Shown here: positions 1 to 9,507 of the stretch, piece by piece | How positions within the stretch are numbered: position 1 is the first letter of the stretch | Layout of the letters: every line of letters begins with the position of its first letter | Source: Sinorhizobium sp. RAC02 | GTDB taxonomy: Bacteria > Pseudomonadota > Alphaproteobacteria > Rhizobiales > Rhizobiaceae | Assembly: GCF_001713395.1 (NCBI RefSeq) | Contig: NZ_CP016450.1 | Coordinates: 3,626,501-3,690,500 of the forward strand | Length of the DNA: 64,000 nt | Direction: 5' to 3' | The notes under the pieces: model-generated | Databases searched by the model: none | The model's input: the letters and a program-made list of their open reading frames with translations, nothing else | What the model was told of the DNA's origin: nothing | Position numbers and translations under genes: made by a program

Positions 1-287
1 GCGACGAAGCTTTGATGATCTTCGCGAAAGCGGATCGCCGAGACGGCGCCGAGCAGCGGATTGCTCGACGAATAGCTGATGCCGCCGAGAAATTCGAGCT
101 TGCCGAAGGTGCTGTTGTCAGAGCCCAGCGCGAACTGCGAGACGGCGTGGTTGACGACCGGCAGGTCTATGACCTCGGCCGCCACGGGCCGGGCCAGCGG
201 CAGCGCGAGTACCACGGAGAGAGCGAGAGCCGGGAGGCTCCACACGAAGCCTCCGTGGCGCCGTTGCCGCGCCGGTTCAGCCCGCAC
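1..287 (-). CDS. Esterase-like activity of phytase family protein (N-terminal part; runs off the window)
   Basis: Partial gene; only about the first 95 codons lie in the window and the rest continues beyond base 1. I read it from the reverse strand. The best start is a GTG at 287, overlapping the end of cobT by 11 bases. The product begins with a basic stretch, then a hydrophobic segment and Ala-rich cleavage region (ending PVAA), so it should be exported. After it comes a region with the wording [12 protein letters not shown] and AIRFREDH, which resembles the start of the phytase-like esterase domain commonly found after cobT in rhizobia. Function is otherwise unknown. The upstream GTG is a choice; another GTG at 245 would shorten the signal peptide. 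Confidence 0.6.
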   Translation of the reverse strand, partial: MRAEPARQRRHGGFVWSLPALALSVVLALPLARPVAAEVIDLPVVNHAVSQFALGSDNSTFGKLEFLGGISYSSSNPLLGAVSAIRFREDHQSFV

Positions 288-2178
288 GGCGGCGGCCGGC
301 GGGGCGTCGGCTGGTCGCTTCGTCGGCGAAGAGCGAGGCGAGCTGCTCGGTCATGGCGCCGGCCAGTTCGTCCGCATCGACGATGGTGACAGCGCGGCGG
401 TAGTAGCGGGTCACGTCATGGCCGATGCCGATGGCGAGAAGCTCGACCGGCGAGCGCGTCTCGATCTGGTCGATCACGGCGCGCAGGTGCCGCTCCAGAT
501 AGTTGCCGGGGTTCACCGACAGCGTCGAATCGTCGACCGGCGCACCGTCCGAGATCATCATCAGGATGCGGCGCTGCTCGGGGCGGGCGAGCAGGCGGTT
601 GTGCGCCCAGATCAGTGCTTCGCCGTCGATGTTTTCCTTGAGCAGGCCTTCGCGCATCATCAGGCCGAGATTGCGCCGCGCGCGGCGCCACGGGGCATCG
701 GCGCTCTTGTAGACGATGTGGCGCAGGTCGTTGAGGCGGCCGGGCGATTGCGGCTTGCCGCTGCCGAGCCATTTTTCACGCGACTGGCCGCCCTTCCACG
801 CCTTGGTGGTGAAGCCGAGGATTTCGACCTTCACGCCGCAGCGCTCCAGCGTGCGTGCCAGAATATCGGCGCAGGTGGCGGCGACCGTGATCGGCCGGCC
901 GCGCATCGAGCCGGAATTGTCGATCAGCAGCGTCACGACCGTGTCGCGGAAGGTCGTGTCCTTCTCGCGCTTGAAGGAGAGCGGCTGCATCGGATCGATG
1001 ATGATGCGTTGCAGGCGGGCGCTGTCGAGGTAACCCTCTTCGAGGTCGAATTCCCAGGCGCGGTTCTGCTGCGCCATCAGGCGGCGCTGCAGGCGGTTTG
1101 CCAGACGACCCACTGCCCCCTGAAGATGGGCGAGCTGCTTGTCGAGGAAGGCGCGCAGCCGGTCGAGTTCCGCTTCGTCGCAGAGCTCTTCGGCAAGAAT
1201 CATCTCATCGAACTCTTCCGTGAAGACCGTGTAGTCGACCTTCTCGTTGAAATCGGTGAAAGGGTGGTTCGGGCGTCGGACTTCGCCGGGCGTTTCCGTA
1301 TCGTCGCCGTCATCCTCGACGAGATCGTCGTCGGAGATTTCCGCGCCGTCCATCTCGCCCTCGTCCATCTGTTCGTCGGACGTCTCGTTTTCGTCGGCGG
1401 GCGCCGAATCGTCGCCTGCGTCTTCCTGGCTTTCGTTGTCTTCCTGCTCGTCGCTGCGCGGCTGGTTTTCGTCTTCGGGTGTTTCCGAATCGTCCGGCTC
1501 GGTCTCGTCGTCACCGTACTGCTCGGCAACGTTCATCGAGGCGAGCATGTTGCGCACGACGCGGGAGAAGGCCTGCTGGTCGTTGATGGCAGCGGAAAGC
1601 CCGGCCATGTCCTTGGCGGCCTTGTCCTCGATGAACTCGCGCCAGAGATCGAGCACCTTGCCGGCGGAGGCCGGCGGGACCTGGCCCGTCAGTTTTTCGC
1701 GCACGATCAGCGCGACGGCCTCTTCGAGCGGCGCATCGGCCTGTCGGGTGATCGCGCCAAAATTGGCCTTGGCGTATTTCTCCGTCAGCATGACGTTGAG
1801 GTTCTGCGCCATGCCCTGCATGCGGTTGGAGCCGATGGCTTCCACGCGCGCCTGCTCGACGGCATCGAAGATCGCCCGCGCATCCGCACCCTGCGGCGAC
1901 ATGGTCGCGTGGATGCGGGCGTCGTGGCAGGCCTTGCGCAAGGCCATGCTGTCGCCGAGGCCGCGGGTGATCGCGACTTCGGTCGGCGAGGGGCGCTTGG
2001 TCAGTTCCGGCAGGCGAATGCGCTCGCCGGTCATGCCGGGCCGCTCGTTGGCGAAGGTGACCTCCACCTCCGCATCACCGGAGACGGCGCGCACGCAGCC
2101 CGTTACCGCACGGCGGAACGGCTCCATGTCGACCACGCCGCCGGGCCTCGGCTTCGAATTGTCTCCGCGAGCAGCCAT
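277..2178 (-). CDS. cobT: Cobaltochelatase subunit CobT
   Basis: Large subunit partner of CobS in the aerobic (late cobalt insertion) cobalamin pathway; CobN-CobS-CobT inserts Co2+ into hydrogenobyrinic acid a,c-diamide using ATP. The 633-residue product has the expected three parts: an N-terminal helical domain (about 15-215), a very acidic linker (about 221-300, mostly Asp, Glu, Ser), and a C-terminal von Willebrand A domain whose metal-binding MIDAS motif DNSGS lies at residues 420-424. It is 18 bases downstream of cobS on the same strand, so the two are probably one operon. Length matches rhizobial CobT. No defects seen. Confidence 0.96.
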   Translation of the reverse strand: MAARGDNSKPRPGGVVDMEPFRRAVTGCVRAVSGDAEVEVTFANERPGMTGERIRLPELTKRPSPTEVAITRGLGDSMALRKACHDARIHATMSPQGADARAIFDAVEQARVEAIGSNRMQGMAQNLNVMLTEKYAKANFGAITRQADAPLEEAVALIVREKLTGQVPPASAGKVLDLWREFIEDKAAKDMAGLSAAINDQQAFSRVVRNMLASMNVAEQYGDDETEPDDSETPEDENQPRSDEQEDNESQEDAGDDSAPADENETSDEQMDEGEMDGAEISDDDLVEDDGDDTETPGEVRRPNHPFTDFNEKVDYTVFTEEFDEMILAEELCDEAELDRLRAFLDKQLAHLQGAVGRLANRLQRRLMAQQNRAWEFDLEEGYLDSARLQRIIIDPMQPLSFKREKDTTFRDTVVTLLIDNSGSMRGRPITVAATCADILARTLERCGVKVEILGFTTKAWKGGQSREKWLGSGKPQSPGRLNDLRHIVYKSADAPWRRARRNLGLMMREGLLKENIDGEALIWAHNRLLARPEQRRILMMISDGAPVDDSTLSVNPGNYLERHLRAVIDQIETRSPVELLAIGIGHDVTRYYRRAVTIVDADELAGAMTEQLASLFADEATSRRPAGRRRAG

Positions 2179-2196
2179 GACTTTCCTAACCGACCG

Positions 2197-3195
2197 TCAG
2201 GCCGTCGCCTCAAGCACGATGTTGGCGGCACTTTCCTTCAGCTCGACGCCGAAGGCGCGCTGGTACAGCTCGGCAACCAGCGTGCGTTCCAGTTCGTCGC
2301 ACTTGTTGAGGAAGGTGACGCGGAAGGCGAAGGCGAGATCGCCGAAGATCTCGGCATTTTCACCCCAGGTGATGACCGTACGCGGGCTCATCACGGTCGA
2401 AAGATCGCCGTTGATGAAGGCGGCGCGGGTGAGATCGGCGACGCGCACCATGCGCGAGATCGTGTCGCGGCCGTCCTTGCCAGAGGCGAGACGCTTCACC
2501 TTGGCGGCGACGATGCTGACTTCGTGGTCATGCGGCAGGTAGTTCAGCGTGGTGACGATCGACCAGCGGTCCATCTGCGCCTGGTTGATCTGCTGCGTGC
2601 CGTGGTAGAGGCCTGTCGTATCGCCGAGGCCGACCGTGTTGGCGGTGGCGAACAGGCGGAAGGCGGGGTGCGGGCGGATGACGCGGCTCTGGTCGAGCAG
2701 CGTCAGGCGACCGGCGGATTCCAGCACGCGCTGGATGACGAACATCACGTCCGGGCGGCCGGCGTCATACTCGTCGAAGACGAGCGCGACATTGTGCTGG
2801 TAGGCCCAGGGCAGGATGCCGTCCTTGAATTCGGTGACCTGCAGGCCGTCCTTGACGACGATGGCATCCTTGCCGACGAGGTCGATACGGCTGACATGGC
2901 TGTCGAGGTTGACGCGCACGCAGGGCCAGTTGAGGCGGGCGGCGACCTGCTCGATATGGGTCGACTTGCCCGTGCCGTGATAGCCGGAGACCATGACGCG
3001 TCGGTTATGCGCGAAGCCTGCCAGGATGGCGAGGGTGGTTTCCCGGTCGAACAGGTAGTCCGGGTCGAGGTCGGGCACATAGGCGTCCGCCTTGGAATAG
3101 GCGGGGACGCGAAGGTCCGTATCAATGCCGAAAACCTCCCGGACGGATACCGTGGTATCGGGGAGGTTGGAAATATCGAGATCCATCTTGCTCAT
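2197..3195 (-). CDS. cobS: Cobaltochelatase subunit CobS (AAA+ ATPase)
   Basis: MoxR-like AAA+ ATPase that drives the cobalt chelatase with CobT and CobN. The 332-residue product starts [13 protein letters not shown] at an ATG (3195) preceded by a GGAGA ribosome site; the open frame extends further upstream to 3288 but that part has no family resemblance. Walker [10 protein letters not shown] is at residues 71-79 and Walker B (VALVFDEYD) near 136-144. The sensor-1-like segment FATANTVG is present. It is followed closely by cobT. The gene looks intact and full length for the rhizobial family. Confidence 0.96.
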   Translation of the reverse strand: MSKMDLDISNLPDTTVSVREVFGIDTDLRVPAYSKADAYVPDLDPDYLFDRETTLAILAGFAHNRRVMVSGYHGTGKSTHIEQVAARLNWPCVRVNLDSHVSRIDLVGKDAIVVKDGLQVTEFKDGILPWAYQHNVALVFDEYDAGRPDVMFVIQRVLESAGRLTLLDQSRVIRPHPAFRLFATANTVGLGDTTGLYHGTQQINQAQMDRWSIVTTLNYLPHDHEVSIVAAKVKRLASGKDGRDTISRMVRVADLTRAAFINGDLSTVMSPRTVITWGENAEIFGDLAFAFRVTFLNKCDELERTLVAELYQRAFGVELKESAANIVLEATA

Positions 3196-3318
3196 CACGT
3201 CTCCGTGGGCCGCCGCCACCCGAGCGTCTGCCCAATATCCTGTTGTGCGCCGACTATGCTCTTCCGTTTGACCGCATTTATGCGGCACCGGGCGATTCCG
3301 CCCGACTGAAAAAATGCT

Positions 3319-3942
3319 CTAGCAGAAGCCGGCCTGCTTTAACAATTGATATGCTTGGATGACCGCGCGAAAACGCTCCTCCGAGCCTCTATCTCCGCCA
3401 TTTGCATCGGGGTGATGCTTTTTGACAAGGGCTTTGTAGGCGGTCTTGATGTCCTGGGCCGTCGCGGTAGCGGCAAGACCAAGCGTGTCGTAGGCCTTTG
3501 CCTCCAGTGTTTTCAGCTTTCTGGCGCGCGGTTCCATGCGCGGACCACGTCCCTTGCCCTGGTCGACGAAGCCGAAAGGATCGCGGATGCGCTGATTTGC
3601 CCCGGCTGTTCCGGAGCGCGCGGTGCCCTGTGCCGGGCCGTTCTTGGACGCCTTGTTGACGCCGATCGTCCAGGTCGGACGGTGGCCGGTGATGGCTTCC
3701 TTCTGGTAGCGGGCGATCTCGCCGTCGGAGAGGCCGGAGAAGTAGTTGTAGCCCTTGTTGTATTCCTTGACGTGCTCGAAGCAGAACATGAAATACTGGC
3801 CTTCGGCATTGCGGCCGACGGGCGCGCGATGCACGGCGTTATCCTCGCAGCCATCCCACTGACAGGTCGGCGCGGAGCGTTCGGGACGCTCCACGCGCCG
3901 CTTCGTGCGAATGCGGTCAAAGTATTTGGAATCGAGTTTCAT
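3319..3942 (-). CDS. J-domain (DnaJ-like) protein
   Basis: Probable co-chaperone of DnaK type. The 207-residue product starts MKLDSKYFDRIR (ATG at 3942). Its last 60 residues form a J domain: YDTLGL, then a helix with the diagnostic HPD tripeptide in KKHHPDANGGDRGSEERF, and a final helix. The N-terminal part holds a short cysteine-containing segment (CQWDGCEDNAVHRAP, then FCFEHVKEYN), possibly a metal-binding finger, and an aromatic-rich region. This layout is the one usually seen next to cobS in rhizobia. It lies head to head with bolA (about 120 bases between starts) and upstream of cobS on the same strand, so it may be the operon leader. Confidence 0.88.
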   Translation of the reverse strand: MKLDSKYFDRIRTKRRVERPERSAPTCQWDGCEDNAVHRAPVGRNAEGQYFMFCFEHVKEYNKGYNYFSGLSDGEIARYQKEAITGHRPTWTIGVNKASKNGPAQGTARSGTAGANQRIRDPFGFVDQGKGRGPRMEPRARKLKTLEAKAYDTLGLAATATAQDIKTAYKALVKKHHPDANGGDRGSEERFRAVIQAYQLLKQAGFC

Positions 3943-4061
3943 GGCCCCATTATGGGGTTCCGGACGGCCTGCAACAAGAATTGACAAAGCGGAATGTTGC
4001 TGGCTTTGTGGGACCCTTTTTCTGCGTCGCGGCGCATGATTTCACCCTGCCGAGGTTTCCC

Positions 4062-4343
4062 ATGTCCATGAAATCCAGCATCGCCGAAAAACTCGGCGCC
4101 GCCTTTTCGCCCGAGCGTCTCGAGGTCATCAACGAGAGCCACCTGCATGCCGGCCACAAGCCGGAATTCGACGGTGAAGGCGAGACGCATATGCGTGTGC
4201 GCATCGTGGCATCGGCCTTTGCCGGCATGAGCCGGGTGGCACGCCACCGGGCGATCAACGATCTGGTGAAGGCGGAGTTCGATGCGGGGCTGCATGCGCT
4301 GGCCGTCGAGGTGGCAGCACCGGGCGAGCCGACGCGCTGGTGA
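4062..4343 (+). CDS. bolA: BolA family protein
   Basis: A 93-residue BolA-family protein, starting MSMKSSIAEKL at 4062. The fold is recognisable from the leading helix, the segment HMRVRIVASAFAGMSRVARHR with the family His, and the final strand. BolA proteins partner with monothiol glutaredoxins in iron-sulfur cluster handling, and in enteric bacteria affect cell shape; the exact role here is inferred. It is transcribed divergently from the J-domain gene and converges with the CBS-domain gene, whose last base directly follows its stop. No separate terminator is visible at that tight junction. Confidence 0.9.
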   Translation: MSMKSSIAEKLGAAFSPERLEVINESHLHAGHKPEFDGEGETHMRVRIVASAFAGMSRVARHRAINDLVKAEFDAGLHALAVEVAAPGEPTRW

Positions 4344-5264
4344 TCAGCCGCGCGGCTGCTCCGGCTCGACGGGGCGGATGCGCAGCTTCGTGATGCGGTT
4401 CTTCACCCGCTTCATGACGATGAAGCGCTTGCCGTAGAAGGTGAAGGCCTGGCGCTCTTCGGGGATCGACTTCGATTCGTGGATGACGAGGCCGGCAATG
4501 GTGGTCGCTTCCTCGTCCGGCAGCGCCCAGTCGAAGGCGCGGTTGAGGTCGCGGATCGAGACGCTGCCATCGACGACGAGCGAGCCGTCCGCCTCCTGGC
4601 GCACGCCCTGCATGTCGAGGTCCTTCTCGTCGGAAATGTCGCCGACGATTTCCTTCAGGATGTCCTGCAACGTGACGAGGCCCTGCACCTCGCCATATTC
4701 ATCCACCACGGTGGCGAAATGCTCCTTGCGGCGCAGGAAGGCGGCGAGCTGTTCCTTGAGCGTCGTCGTGTCAGGCACGAACCAGGGTTTTTGCGCGACT
4801 TCGGTGATGTCGAGGTTTTTCGGCTCGACGCCCGGCACGGTCAGCGCACGCAAGAGGTCCTTGGCGTGCACCACGCCGACGATATTGTCCACCGAACCCG
4901 ACCAGAGCGGCATGCGCGTATAGGGGCTTTCCAGCACCGCCTTGACGATCTCCTCCGGCCGATCGCCGGCATTGAGCGCGCGCATCGTCGTGCGGTGGAT
5001 CATGATGTCGGAGACTTCCAGCGCGTCGAGGTCGAGCACGCCCGTTGTTTTTTCGCGGTCGGTCCTCGTGGGGGTATTGTCGCGGGCGGTTTGCCCGTTC
5101 CGGCGATCACTCTCCGTTTCACGCGTTTCCTGACGGCCGCGCCAGAGTGCGGCGAGCGGCGTCTGCCTGCGGAAGATCAAAATGGCGAGGGGGATCAGGC
5201 CGAGAACAACGATGATCAGCAGCCATGGGAAGGGAGCGAGCGCGATGGACGTATCGCTGTTCAT
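4344..5264 (-). CDS. CorC/HlyC-type CBS-domain protein lacking the DUF21 membrane domain
   Basis: A 306-residue protein with one membrane segment (about residues 12-31), a charged low-complexity linker (about 42-72), two CBS domains (about 85-145 and 150-205) and a C-terminal CorC_HlyC domain (about 220-298). CBS pairs usually bind adenosine nucleotides and the family is linked to Mg2+/Co2+ handling or efflux. In rhizobia the protein at this position after aroB is normally about 430 residues with an N-terminal four-helix DUF21 domain; here that domain is absent, and the match to the usual sequence begins abruptly at TGVLDLDALEVSDIM. The ATG overlaps the aroB stop, so no room remains for a lost exon-like fragment. 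Probably co-transcribed with aroK-aroB. Function as a transporter is doubtful. Confidence 0.8.
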   Translation of the reverse strand: MNSDTSIALAPFPWLLIIVVLGLIPLAILIFRRQTPLAALWRGRQETRETESDRRNGQTARDNTPTRTDREKTTGVLDLDALEVSDIMIHRTTMRALNAGDRPEEIVKAVLESPYTRMPLWSGSVDNIVGVVHAKDLLRALTVPGVEPKNLDITEVAQKPWFVPDTTTLKEQLAAFLRRKEHFATVVDEYGEVQGLVTLQDILKEIVGDISDEKDLDMQGVRQEADGSLVVDGSVSIRDLNRAFDWALPDEEATTIAGLVIHESKSIPEERQAFTFYGKRFIVMKRVKNRITKLRIRPVEPEQPRG

Positions 5265-6394
5265 TGCGGCAGTTTTTCGTTGAGGAAAGCGATGACTTCG
5301 GATTGCGGCACATCGTCGGCAACGAAGGACTGGCCCACGCCGCGCGTCAGGATGAAGGTGAGCTTACCGCCCTTGACCTTCTTGTCCTGCGCAATGGCGT
5401 CCATCAGGGTTTCGGCCGGCGGCAGGCCGCCGGGAATCTGATCCATCGACGTCGGCAGACCGACTTCGCGCAAATGGGCTTCGACACGCTTGCCGTCATC
5501 GGGGCTGCAAAGGTTCATGCGGGCGGAGAACTGGTGGGCGAGCACCATGCCGATCGAAACGCCCTCGCCGTGTACGAGGCGGGCGCTGTCATACTGCGTG
5601 GCGGCCTCCAGCGCGTGGCCGAAGGTGTGGCCGAGATTGAGCAGCGCGCGCTGGCCGTTCTCGCGCTCGTCGGCGGCTACGGCGTCGGCTTTCGCCTGAC
5701 AGCTGGTGGCGATCGCCTCGATGCGGGCCTCACCACCGGCAAAGACCGCCTGCCAGTTTTTTTCCAGCCACGCGAAGAAATCCGGCTTGTCGATCAGGCC
5801 GTATTTGGCGACCTCGGCATAACCGGCGCGGAATTCGCGCAGGGACAGCGTATCGAGCACGTCCGTATCGGCCAGCACGAGATCCGGCTGGTGGAAGACG
5901 CCGATGAGGTTCTTGCCGTGCGACGAGTTGATGCCGGTCTTGCCGCCGACGGAGGAATCGACCTGCGCCAACAGCGAGGTCGGTACCTGGATGAAGCGCG
6001 AGCCGCGGCGTGCGATGCCGGCGGCAAAGCCGGTGAGGTCGCCGATGACGCCGCCGCCCAGTGCCACGACCGCGTCGTTGCGCTCGATGCGGGCGGCCAG
6101 CACGCTGTCGCAGACGCTGATCAGATGCTCGAAGCTCTTGGTTTTTTCGCCGGCCGGCAGCACCAGCGAAACAGAATCGATGCCTTCGGCCTTCAGCGAC
6201 GCCATGAAGCCGTCGAGATAGAGCGGGGCGACATACGCATCGGTGATGACGGCGATCTTGCGGCCCTTGAGGCGGCTGGCGATCTCGCGGCCGGCAGTAG
6301 CGATCAGGCCGGGGCCGATCAGGATATCGTAGGCGCGATCACCCAGTTCGACCCGTACGGTGCGGCCGGCGGTGGCATTGGCAGTCATGGTCAT
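5261..6394 (-). CDS. aroB: 3-dehydroquinate synthase
   Basis: Second step of the shikimate pathway: converts DAHP to 3-dehydroquinate, NAD- and Zn-dependent, cytoplasmic. The 377-residue product starts MTMTANATAGRTV at 6394 (a second in-frame ATG lies two codons later). Recognisable blocks are the nucleotide-binding GGGVIGDLTGFAA, QVDSSVGGKTGIN, and the zinc-ligand segment NLGHTFGHALEAA with the second His in RLVHGEGVSIGM. It overlaps or nearly touches aroK upstream (end at 6399) and overlaps the CBS-domain gene downstream by four bases, forming a tight aroK-aroB-CBS operon. Confidence 0.97.
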   Translation of the reverse strand: MTMTANATAGRTVRVELGDRAYDILIGPGLIATAGREIASRLKGRKIAVITDAYVAPLYLDGFMASLKAEGIDSVSLVLPAGEKTKSFEHLISVCDSVLAARIERNDAVVALGGGVIGDLTGFAAGIARRGSRFIQVPTSLLAQVDSSVGGKTGINSSHGKNLIGVFHQPDLVLADTDVLDTLSLREFRAGYAEVAKYGLIDKPDFFAWLEKNWQAVFAGGEARIEAIATSCQAKADAVAADERENGQRALLNLGHTFGHALEAATQYDSARLVHGEGVSIGMVLAHQFSARMNLCSPDDGKRVEAHLREVGLPTSMDQIPGGLPPAETLMDAIAQDKKVKGGKLTFILTRGVGQSFVADDVPQSEVIAFLNEKLPQ

Positions 6395-6398
6395 CTCG

Positions 6399-6977
6399 TC
6401 AGCTTCTTCTGGTGGCGGTGATCGCGGCGAGCACCTCTTCCACCATGGTTTCCTTTTTAACGTCACGCGACAGGACCGTGAGATCGGCCTCCGCATAGAT
6501 CGGGTAGCGTGCGTTCATGAGGTTTTCGAGCGTCTGGCGCGGGTTTTCCGTCTTCAGCAGCGGACGGGTGTCGCGCTTGTTGACGCGCTCCCACAGCACA
6601 TCAAGATCGGCCTTAAGCCAGACGGTGAGCCCGCCGCGCCGGATGTGTTTTCGCGTGTTCTCATTGATATAGGCGCCGCCGCCGGTCGACACGACCCGCG
6701 GGCCGGAGCGTAGCAGGCGCTTGATGACCCGGGTTTCGAGTGCGCGGAACTCTGCCTCACCATAGGCCGCAAAGAGATCGGCGATCGACATGCGCGAGAC
6801 GCGTTCGATTTCGTGGTCGGAATCGATGAAGGGAATGCCGAGCGCCTGCGCCGTCAGGCGGCCGACCGCCGACTTGCCGGCGCCCATCAGGCCGATCAGG
6901 ACGAGGTTGCGCTTGCCGAGCGCTGCCCGGGCCTGCTCGGCGAGCGTAAGAGGGGCCGGTTCGATCAGCTCGGTCAT
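6399..6977 (-). CDS. aroK: Shikimate kinase
   Basis: Phosphorylates shikimate at the 3-OH with ATP. The 192-residue product has the P-loop GLMGAGKS at residues 29-36, the shikimate-binding Asp-containing segment [10 protein letters not shown], the Arg in FRALETRV, and the GGGAY motif ([13 protein letters not shown]), followed by the LID region with RPLL. It has about 20 extra N-terminal residues relative to enteric AroK, as is usual in rhizobia. It is the first recognised gene of the aroK-aroB unit and is divergent from the small ORF and xerD. Confidence 0.96.
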   Translation of the reverse strand: MTELIEPAPLTLAEQARAALGKRNLVLIGLMGAGKSAVGRLTAQALGIPFIDSDHEIERVSRMSIADLFAAYGEAEFRALETRVIKRLLRSGPRVVSTGGGAYINENTRKHIRRGGLTVWLKADLDVLWERVNKRDTRPLLKTENPRQTLENLMNARYPIYAEADLTVLSRDVKKETMVEEVLAAITATRRS

Positions 6978-7114
6978 TGCGTTTTCCGGGGTTTCGTCCC
7001 CTTCCGTATCGACAAAAGTGCCGGAAGCGTCAAGTCTGCCGGAGCCTTCATCTCTTGTGCCGGCGTATGGCCGGTCTTGCGCTTGAGATAGGCGGAGGCG
7101 ATATAGGAAGGCAT
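6974..7114 (-). CDS. Possible small ORF upstream of and overlapping aroK (46 aa)
   Basis: An open frame of 46 codons on the aroK strand whose TGA overlaps the aroK ATG in an ATGA arrangement (6974-6977). Its predicted product begins [18 protein letters not shown] and is basic and hydrophilic, with no recognised motif or membrane segment. The first half uses third-position G/C heavily, like its neighbours; the second half less so. There is only a weak purine stretch before the ATG. It may be a translated leader coupled to aroK or simply chance. I give it low confidence. Confidence 0.28.
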   Translation of the reverse strand: MPSYIASAYLKRKTGHTPAQEMKAPADLTLPALLSIRKGTKPRKTQ

Positions 7115-7130
7115 CGTCCCGGAGAATGCC

Positions 7131-7280
7131 ATGCCCACCCTTTTCCGATTCCTGTTCGTCTGTGCCGTGATCGCCGGGTCGATCTACGGCACGATGGTGG
7201 CGCTGGTGACCTTTGTCGAGCCGACGGAGCGCGAGGTGACGATCCGCATCCCGTCCGAACGGGTGAATCCACAGCCATGA
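7131..7280 (+). CDS. Small single-span membrane protein, coupled to xerD
   Basis: A 49-residue protein starting [13 protein letters not shown], with one membrane helix (about residues 5-27) and a hydrophilic tail ending in ERVNPQP. It is preceded by a GGAG ribosome site (7121-7124) and its TGA overlaps the xerD ATG in ATGA (7277-7280), so the two are almost certainly translationally coupled. Similar short membrane proteins sit before xerD in other rhizobia as far as I recall, but I know of no function. It is divergent from aroK. Confidence 0.7.
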   Translation: MPTLFRFLFVCAVIAGSIYGTMVALVTFVEPTEREVTIRIPSERVNPQP

Positions 7281-8224
7281 GGGACCCCTCCGCCCTTCAG
7301 GTCGAGTCTTTTCTCGAAATGATGAGCGCCGAGCGCGGTGCTGCGACGAATACGTTGCAGTCCTACGAGCGGGATCTGGAGGATGCGCGGTCCTTCCTCA
7401 ATGAACGTAGCGTGCGCCTGACCGAGGCGACACCGGACGACCTGCGTGCCTATCTCGGTCATCTCGCCAGGCAGGGTTTTGCCGCGTCGTCGCAGGCGCG
7501 GCGGCTTTCCGCGCTCCGTCAGTTCTTCAAGTTCCTCTACGGCGAAGGCCTGCGCGGCGATGATCCGACCGGTATTCTCGATGCGCCGAAGAAGGGGCGC
7601 TCGCTGCCGAAGACGCTGAGCGTCGACGATGTCTCCCGCCTCATTGCTCGGGCAGAGGCCGAAGTGGTTGAGCCCGGCGGCAATCTTCTCCTCAAACGGC
7701 GCATGCATCTGCTTGTCGAACTGCTCTATGCGACGGGCATGCGCGTCAGCGAACTGGTTTCGCTGCCGGCAAGCGTGCTGGCGCAGACGGGGCGGTTCCT
7801 CGTGGTGAAGGGCAAGGGCAACAAGGAGCGGCTGGTGCCGTTGTCGCGCGCTGCCGTTTCGGCGCTGGAAATCTATGGCGAGGCGCTGGCAGCGGAGATC
7901 GGCGACGATCCGGCGGCAGGCCGCTTCCTCTTTCCGGCCCAGAGCAAGGAGGGCTTTTTGGCGCGGCAGGTGTTTGCGCGCGACCTGAAGGCCCTTGCCG
8001 GCCGAGCCGGCATCCGCGCTTCGACGCTGTCGCCACATGTGCTTCGCCATGCTTTCGCCAGCCACCTGCTGCAGAACGGCGCGGACCTGCGCGCCGTGCA
8101 GGAACTGCTTGGCCACTCGGACATTTCGACGACACAAATCTATACACATGTACTGGAAGAACGGCTCCACCAGCTCGTTCAAACCCATCACCCTCTTGCC
8201 AAACAGGCAAAAAAACAGGATTAG
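7277..8224 (+). CDS. xerD: Tyrosine recombinase XerD
   Basis: Site-specific recombinase that, with XerC, resolves chromosome dimers at dif under FtsK control. The 315-residue protein has the N-terminal core-binding SAM-like domain (about 5-95) and the C-terminal catalytic domain. The catalytic residues are all visible: Arg156 (GMRVSEL), Lys near 178-183 (KGKGNKER), His254 and Arg257 (HVLRHAF), His280 (LGHSDIS) and the nucleophile Tyr289 (QIYTHV). The start ATG overlaps the stop of the upstream small ORF. Nothing links it to a mobile element; it is the housekeeping copy. Confidence 0.95.
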   Translation: MRDPSALQVESFLEMMSAERGAATNTLQSYERDLEDARSFLNERSVRLTEATPDDLRAYLGHLARQGFAASSQARRLSALRQFFKFLYGEGLRGDDPTGILDAPKKGRSLPKTLSVDDVSRLIARAEAEVVEPGGNLLLKRRMHLLVELLYATGMRVSELVSLPASVLAQTGRFLVVKGKGNKERLVPLSRAAVSALEIYGEALAAEIGDDPAAGRFLFPAQSKEGFLARQVFARDLKALAGRAGIRASTLSPHVLRHAFASHLLQNGADLRAVQELLGHSDISTTQIYTHVLEERLHQLVQTHHPLAKQAKKQD

Positions 8225-8300
8225 GACCCCTCTCGGTGCGACCGGCCCCTGGCCGACGGCATCCTGGCGCGGTTTGAGCAAACGATCGGAAACGCATCTC

Positions 8301-9254
8301 ATGCACAACTACCTCGATTTCGAAAAGCCCATCTCGGATCTGGAAGGCAAGATCCACGAGCTCAGGAAGCTCGCCGAAGAAGATGAGAGCATCGACACGA
8401 CGGATGAGGTCGGCCGACTGGAGGTCCGCGCCCGCGAGGCGATGGCCGACATCTATTCCAAGCTGACGCCCTGGCAGAAGACGCAGGTCGCCCGTCACGC
8501 GCAGCGCCCGCACTTCCTGGAATATGCAGCACAACTCTTCGAAGAGTTCACGCCGCTCGCCGGCGACCGCAAATTCGCCGAAGACGAAGCGATCCAGGCT
8601 GGTCTCGGCCGCTTTCGCGGCGAAGCCGTCGCTGTCATCGGCCAGGAAAAGGGCAACGACACCAAGTCGCGCCTGAAGCACAATTTCGGCAGCGCGCGGC
8701 CGGAAGGCTACCGCAAGGCCATTCGCGTCATGGAAATGGCCGACCGCTTCGGCCTGCCGATCATCACGCTGATCGATACCGCCGGCGCCTATCCGGGCAT
8801 CGGTGCGGAAGAGCGCGGCCAGGCGGAAGCTATCGCCCGTTCCACCGAAATGTGTCTCAATGTCCGCGTGCCGATCGTTTCCGTCGTGCTCGGCGAGGGT
8901 GGCTCGGGTGGCGCGATCGCCATTGCGACCGGCGACCGCGTCTACATGCTGGAACATGCGATCTACAGCGTGATCTCGCCGGAAGGCGCTGCCTCCATCC
9001 TGTGGCGCGATTCCACCCGCGCCAAGGAAGCGGCGAGCAACATGAAGATCACGGCGGAAGACCTGAAGGCCTTCGGCATCATCGACGGCATCATCCAGGA
9101 GCCGGTCGGCGGCGCGCATCGTGATCCGCAGGCTGTGATCGCCCGCACCGGCGATGTCATCGCGGCGGCACTCAAGGACCTCGGCGCCAAGCCGGGCGAC
9201 CAGCTTCGCAAAGACCGTCGCCAGCGCTACCTCAACATCGGACGCCAGCTCTAA
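8301..9254 (+). CDS. accA: Acetyl-CoA carboxylase, carboxyltransferase subunit alpha
   Basis: Alpha half of the carboxyltransferase that moves CO2 from biotin to acetyl-CoA to give malonyl-CoA, the first committed step of fatty acid synthesis. The 317-residue protein starts MHNYLDFEKPISDLE and shows the crotonase-like blocks LIDTAGAYPGIGAEERGQ and GEGGSGGAIAIATGD, then MLEHAIYSVISPEGAASILW. Length is normal for the family. It lies 76 bases after xerD on the same strand, the usual xerD-accA order in Rhizobiales. Confidence 0.97.
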   Translation: MHNYLDFEKPISDLEGKIHELRKLAEEDESIDTTDEVGRLEVRAREAMADIYSKLTPWQKTQVARHAQRPHFLEYAAQLFEEFTPLAGDRKFAEDEAIQAGLGRFRGEAVAVIGQEKGNDTKSRLKHNFGSARPEGYRKAIRVMEMADRFGLPIITLIDTAGAYPGIGAEERGQAEAIARSTEMCLNVRVPIVSVVLGEGGSGGAIAIATGDRVYMLEHAIYSVISPEGAASILWRDSTRAKEAASNMKITAEDLKAFGIIDGIIQEPVGGAHRDPQAVIARTGDVIAAALKDLGAKPGDQLRKDRRQRYLNIGRQL

Positions 9255-9507
9255 GACCAATCGCCGTTCGGTCCATGCCGGGCTGCAAATGGCGGTTGTC
9301 TCTGGCGAATTGTTGCCGATTGGCGGCCCTTGGGTCGCCACCGCCCAATCTCGGCCATAATCCTTGTGTCTGAAACGTTGCGGTCTTCCGGCAGCGCGCG
9401 AAAAAATTTCCGGTTAAGAATTTATGAAGTATAAGCCGGTTACCACTGCGCGTCCGCCGAGCCGGCGTGACGGCACGCGATCTGACGACTGTTGACGGAC
9501 CTTTCGA

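Noticed and set aside
1247..1530. Ser/TCG-rich repeat tract
   Set aside because: It is the antisense of the acidic Asp/Glu linker of CobT.
79..3309. Long plus-strand open frame opposite cobT and cobS
   Set aside because: It is antisense to two well-recognised genes in high-GC DNA; the product has no recognisable family and reads as a codon-shadow.
7277..8224. Tyrosine recombinase as a mark of a mobile element
   Set aside because: Sequence and the xerD-accA context identify the housekeeping XerD.
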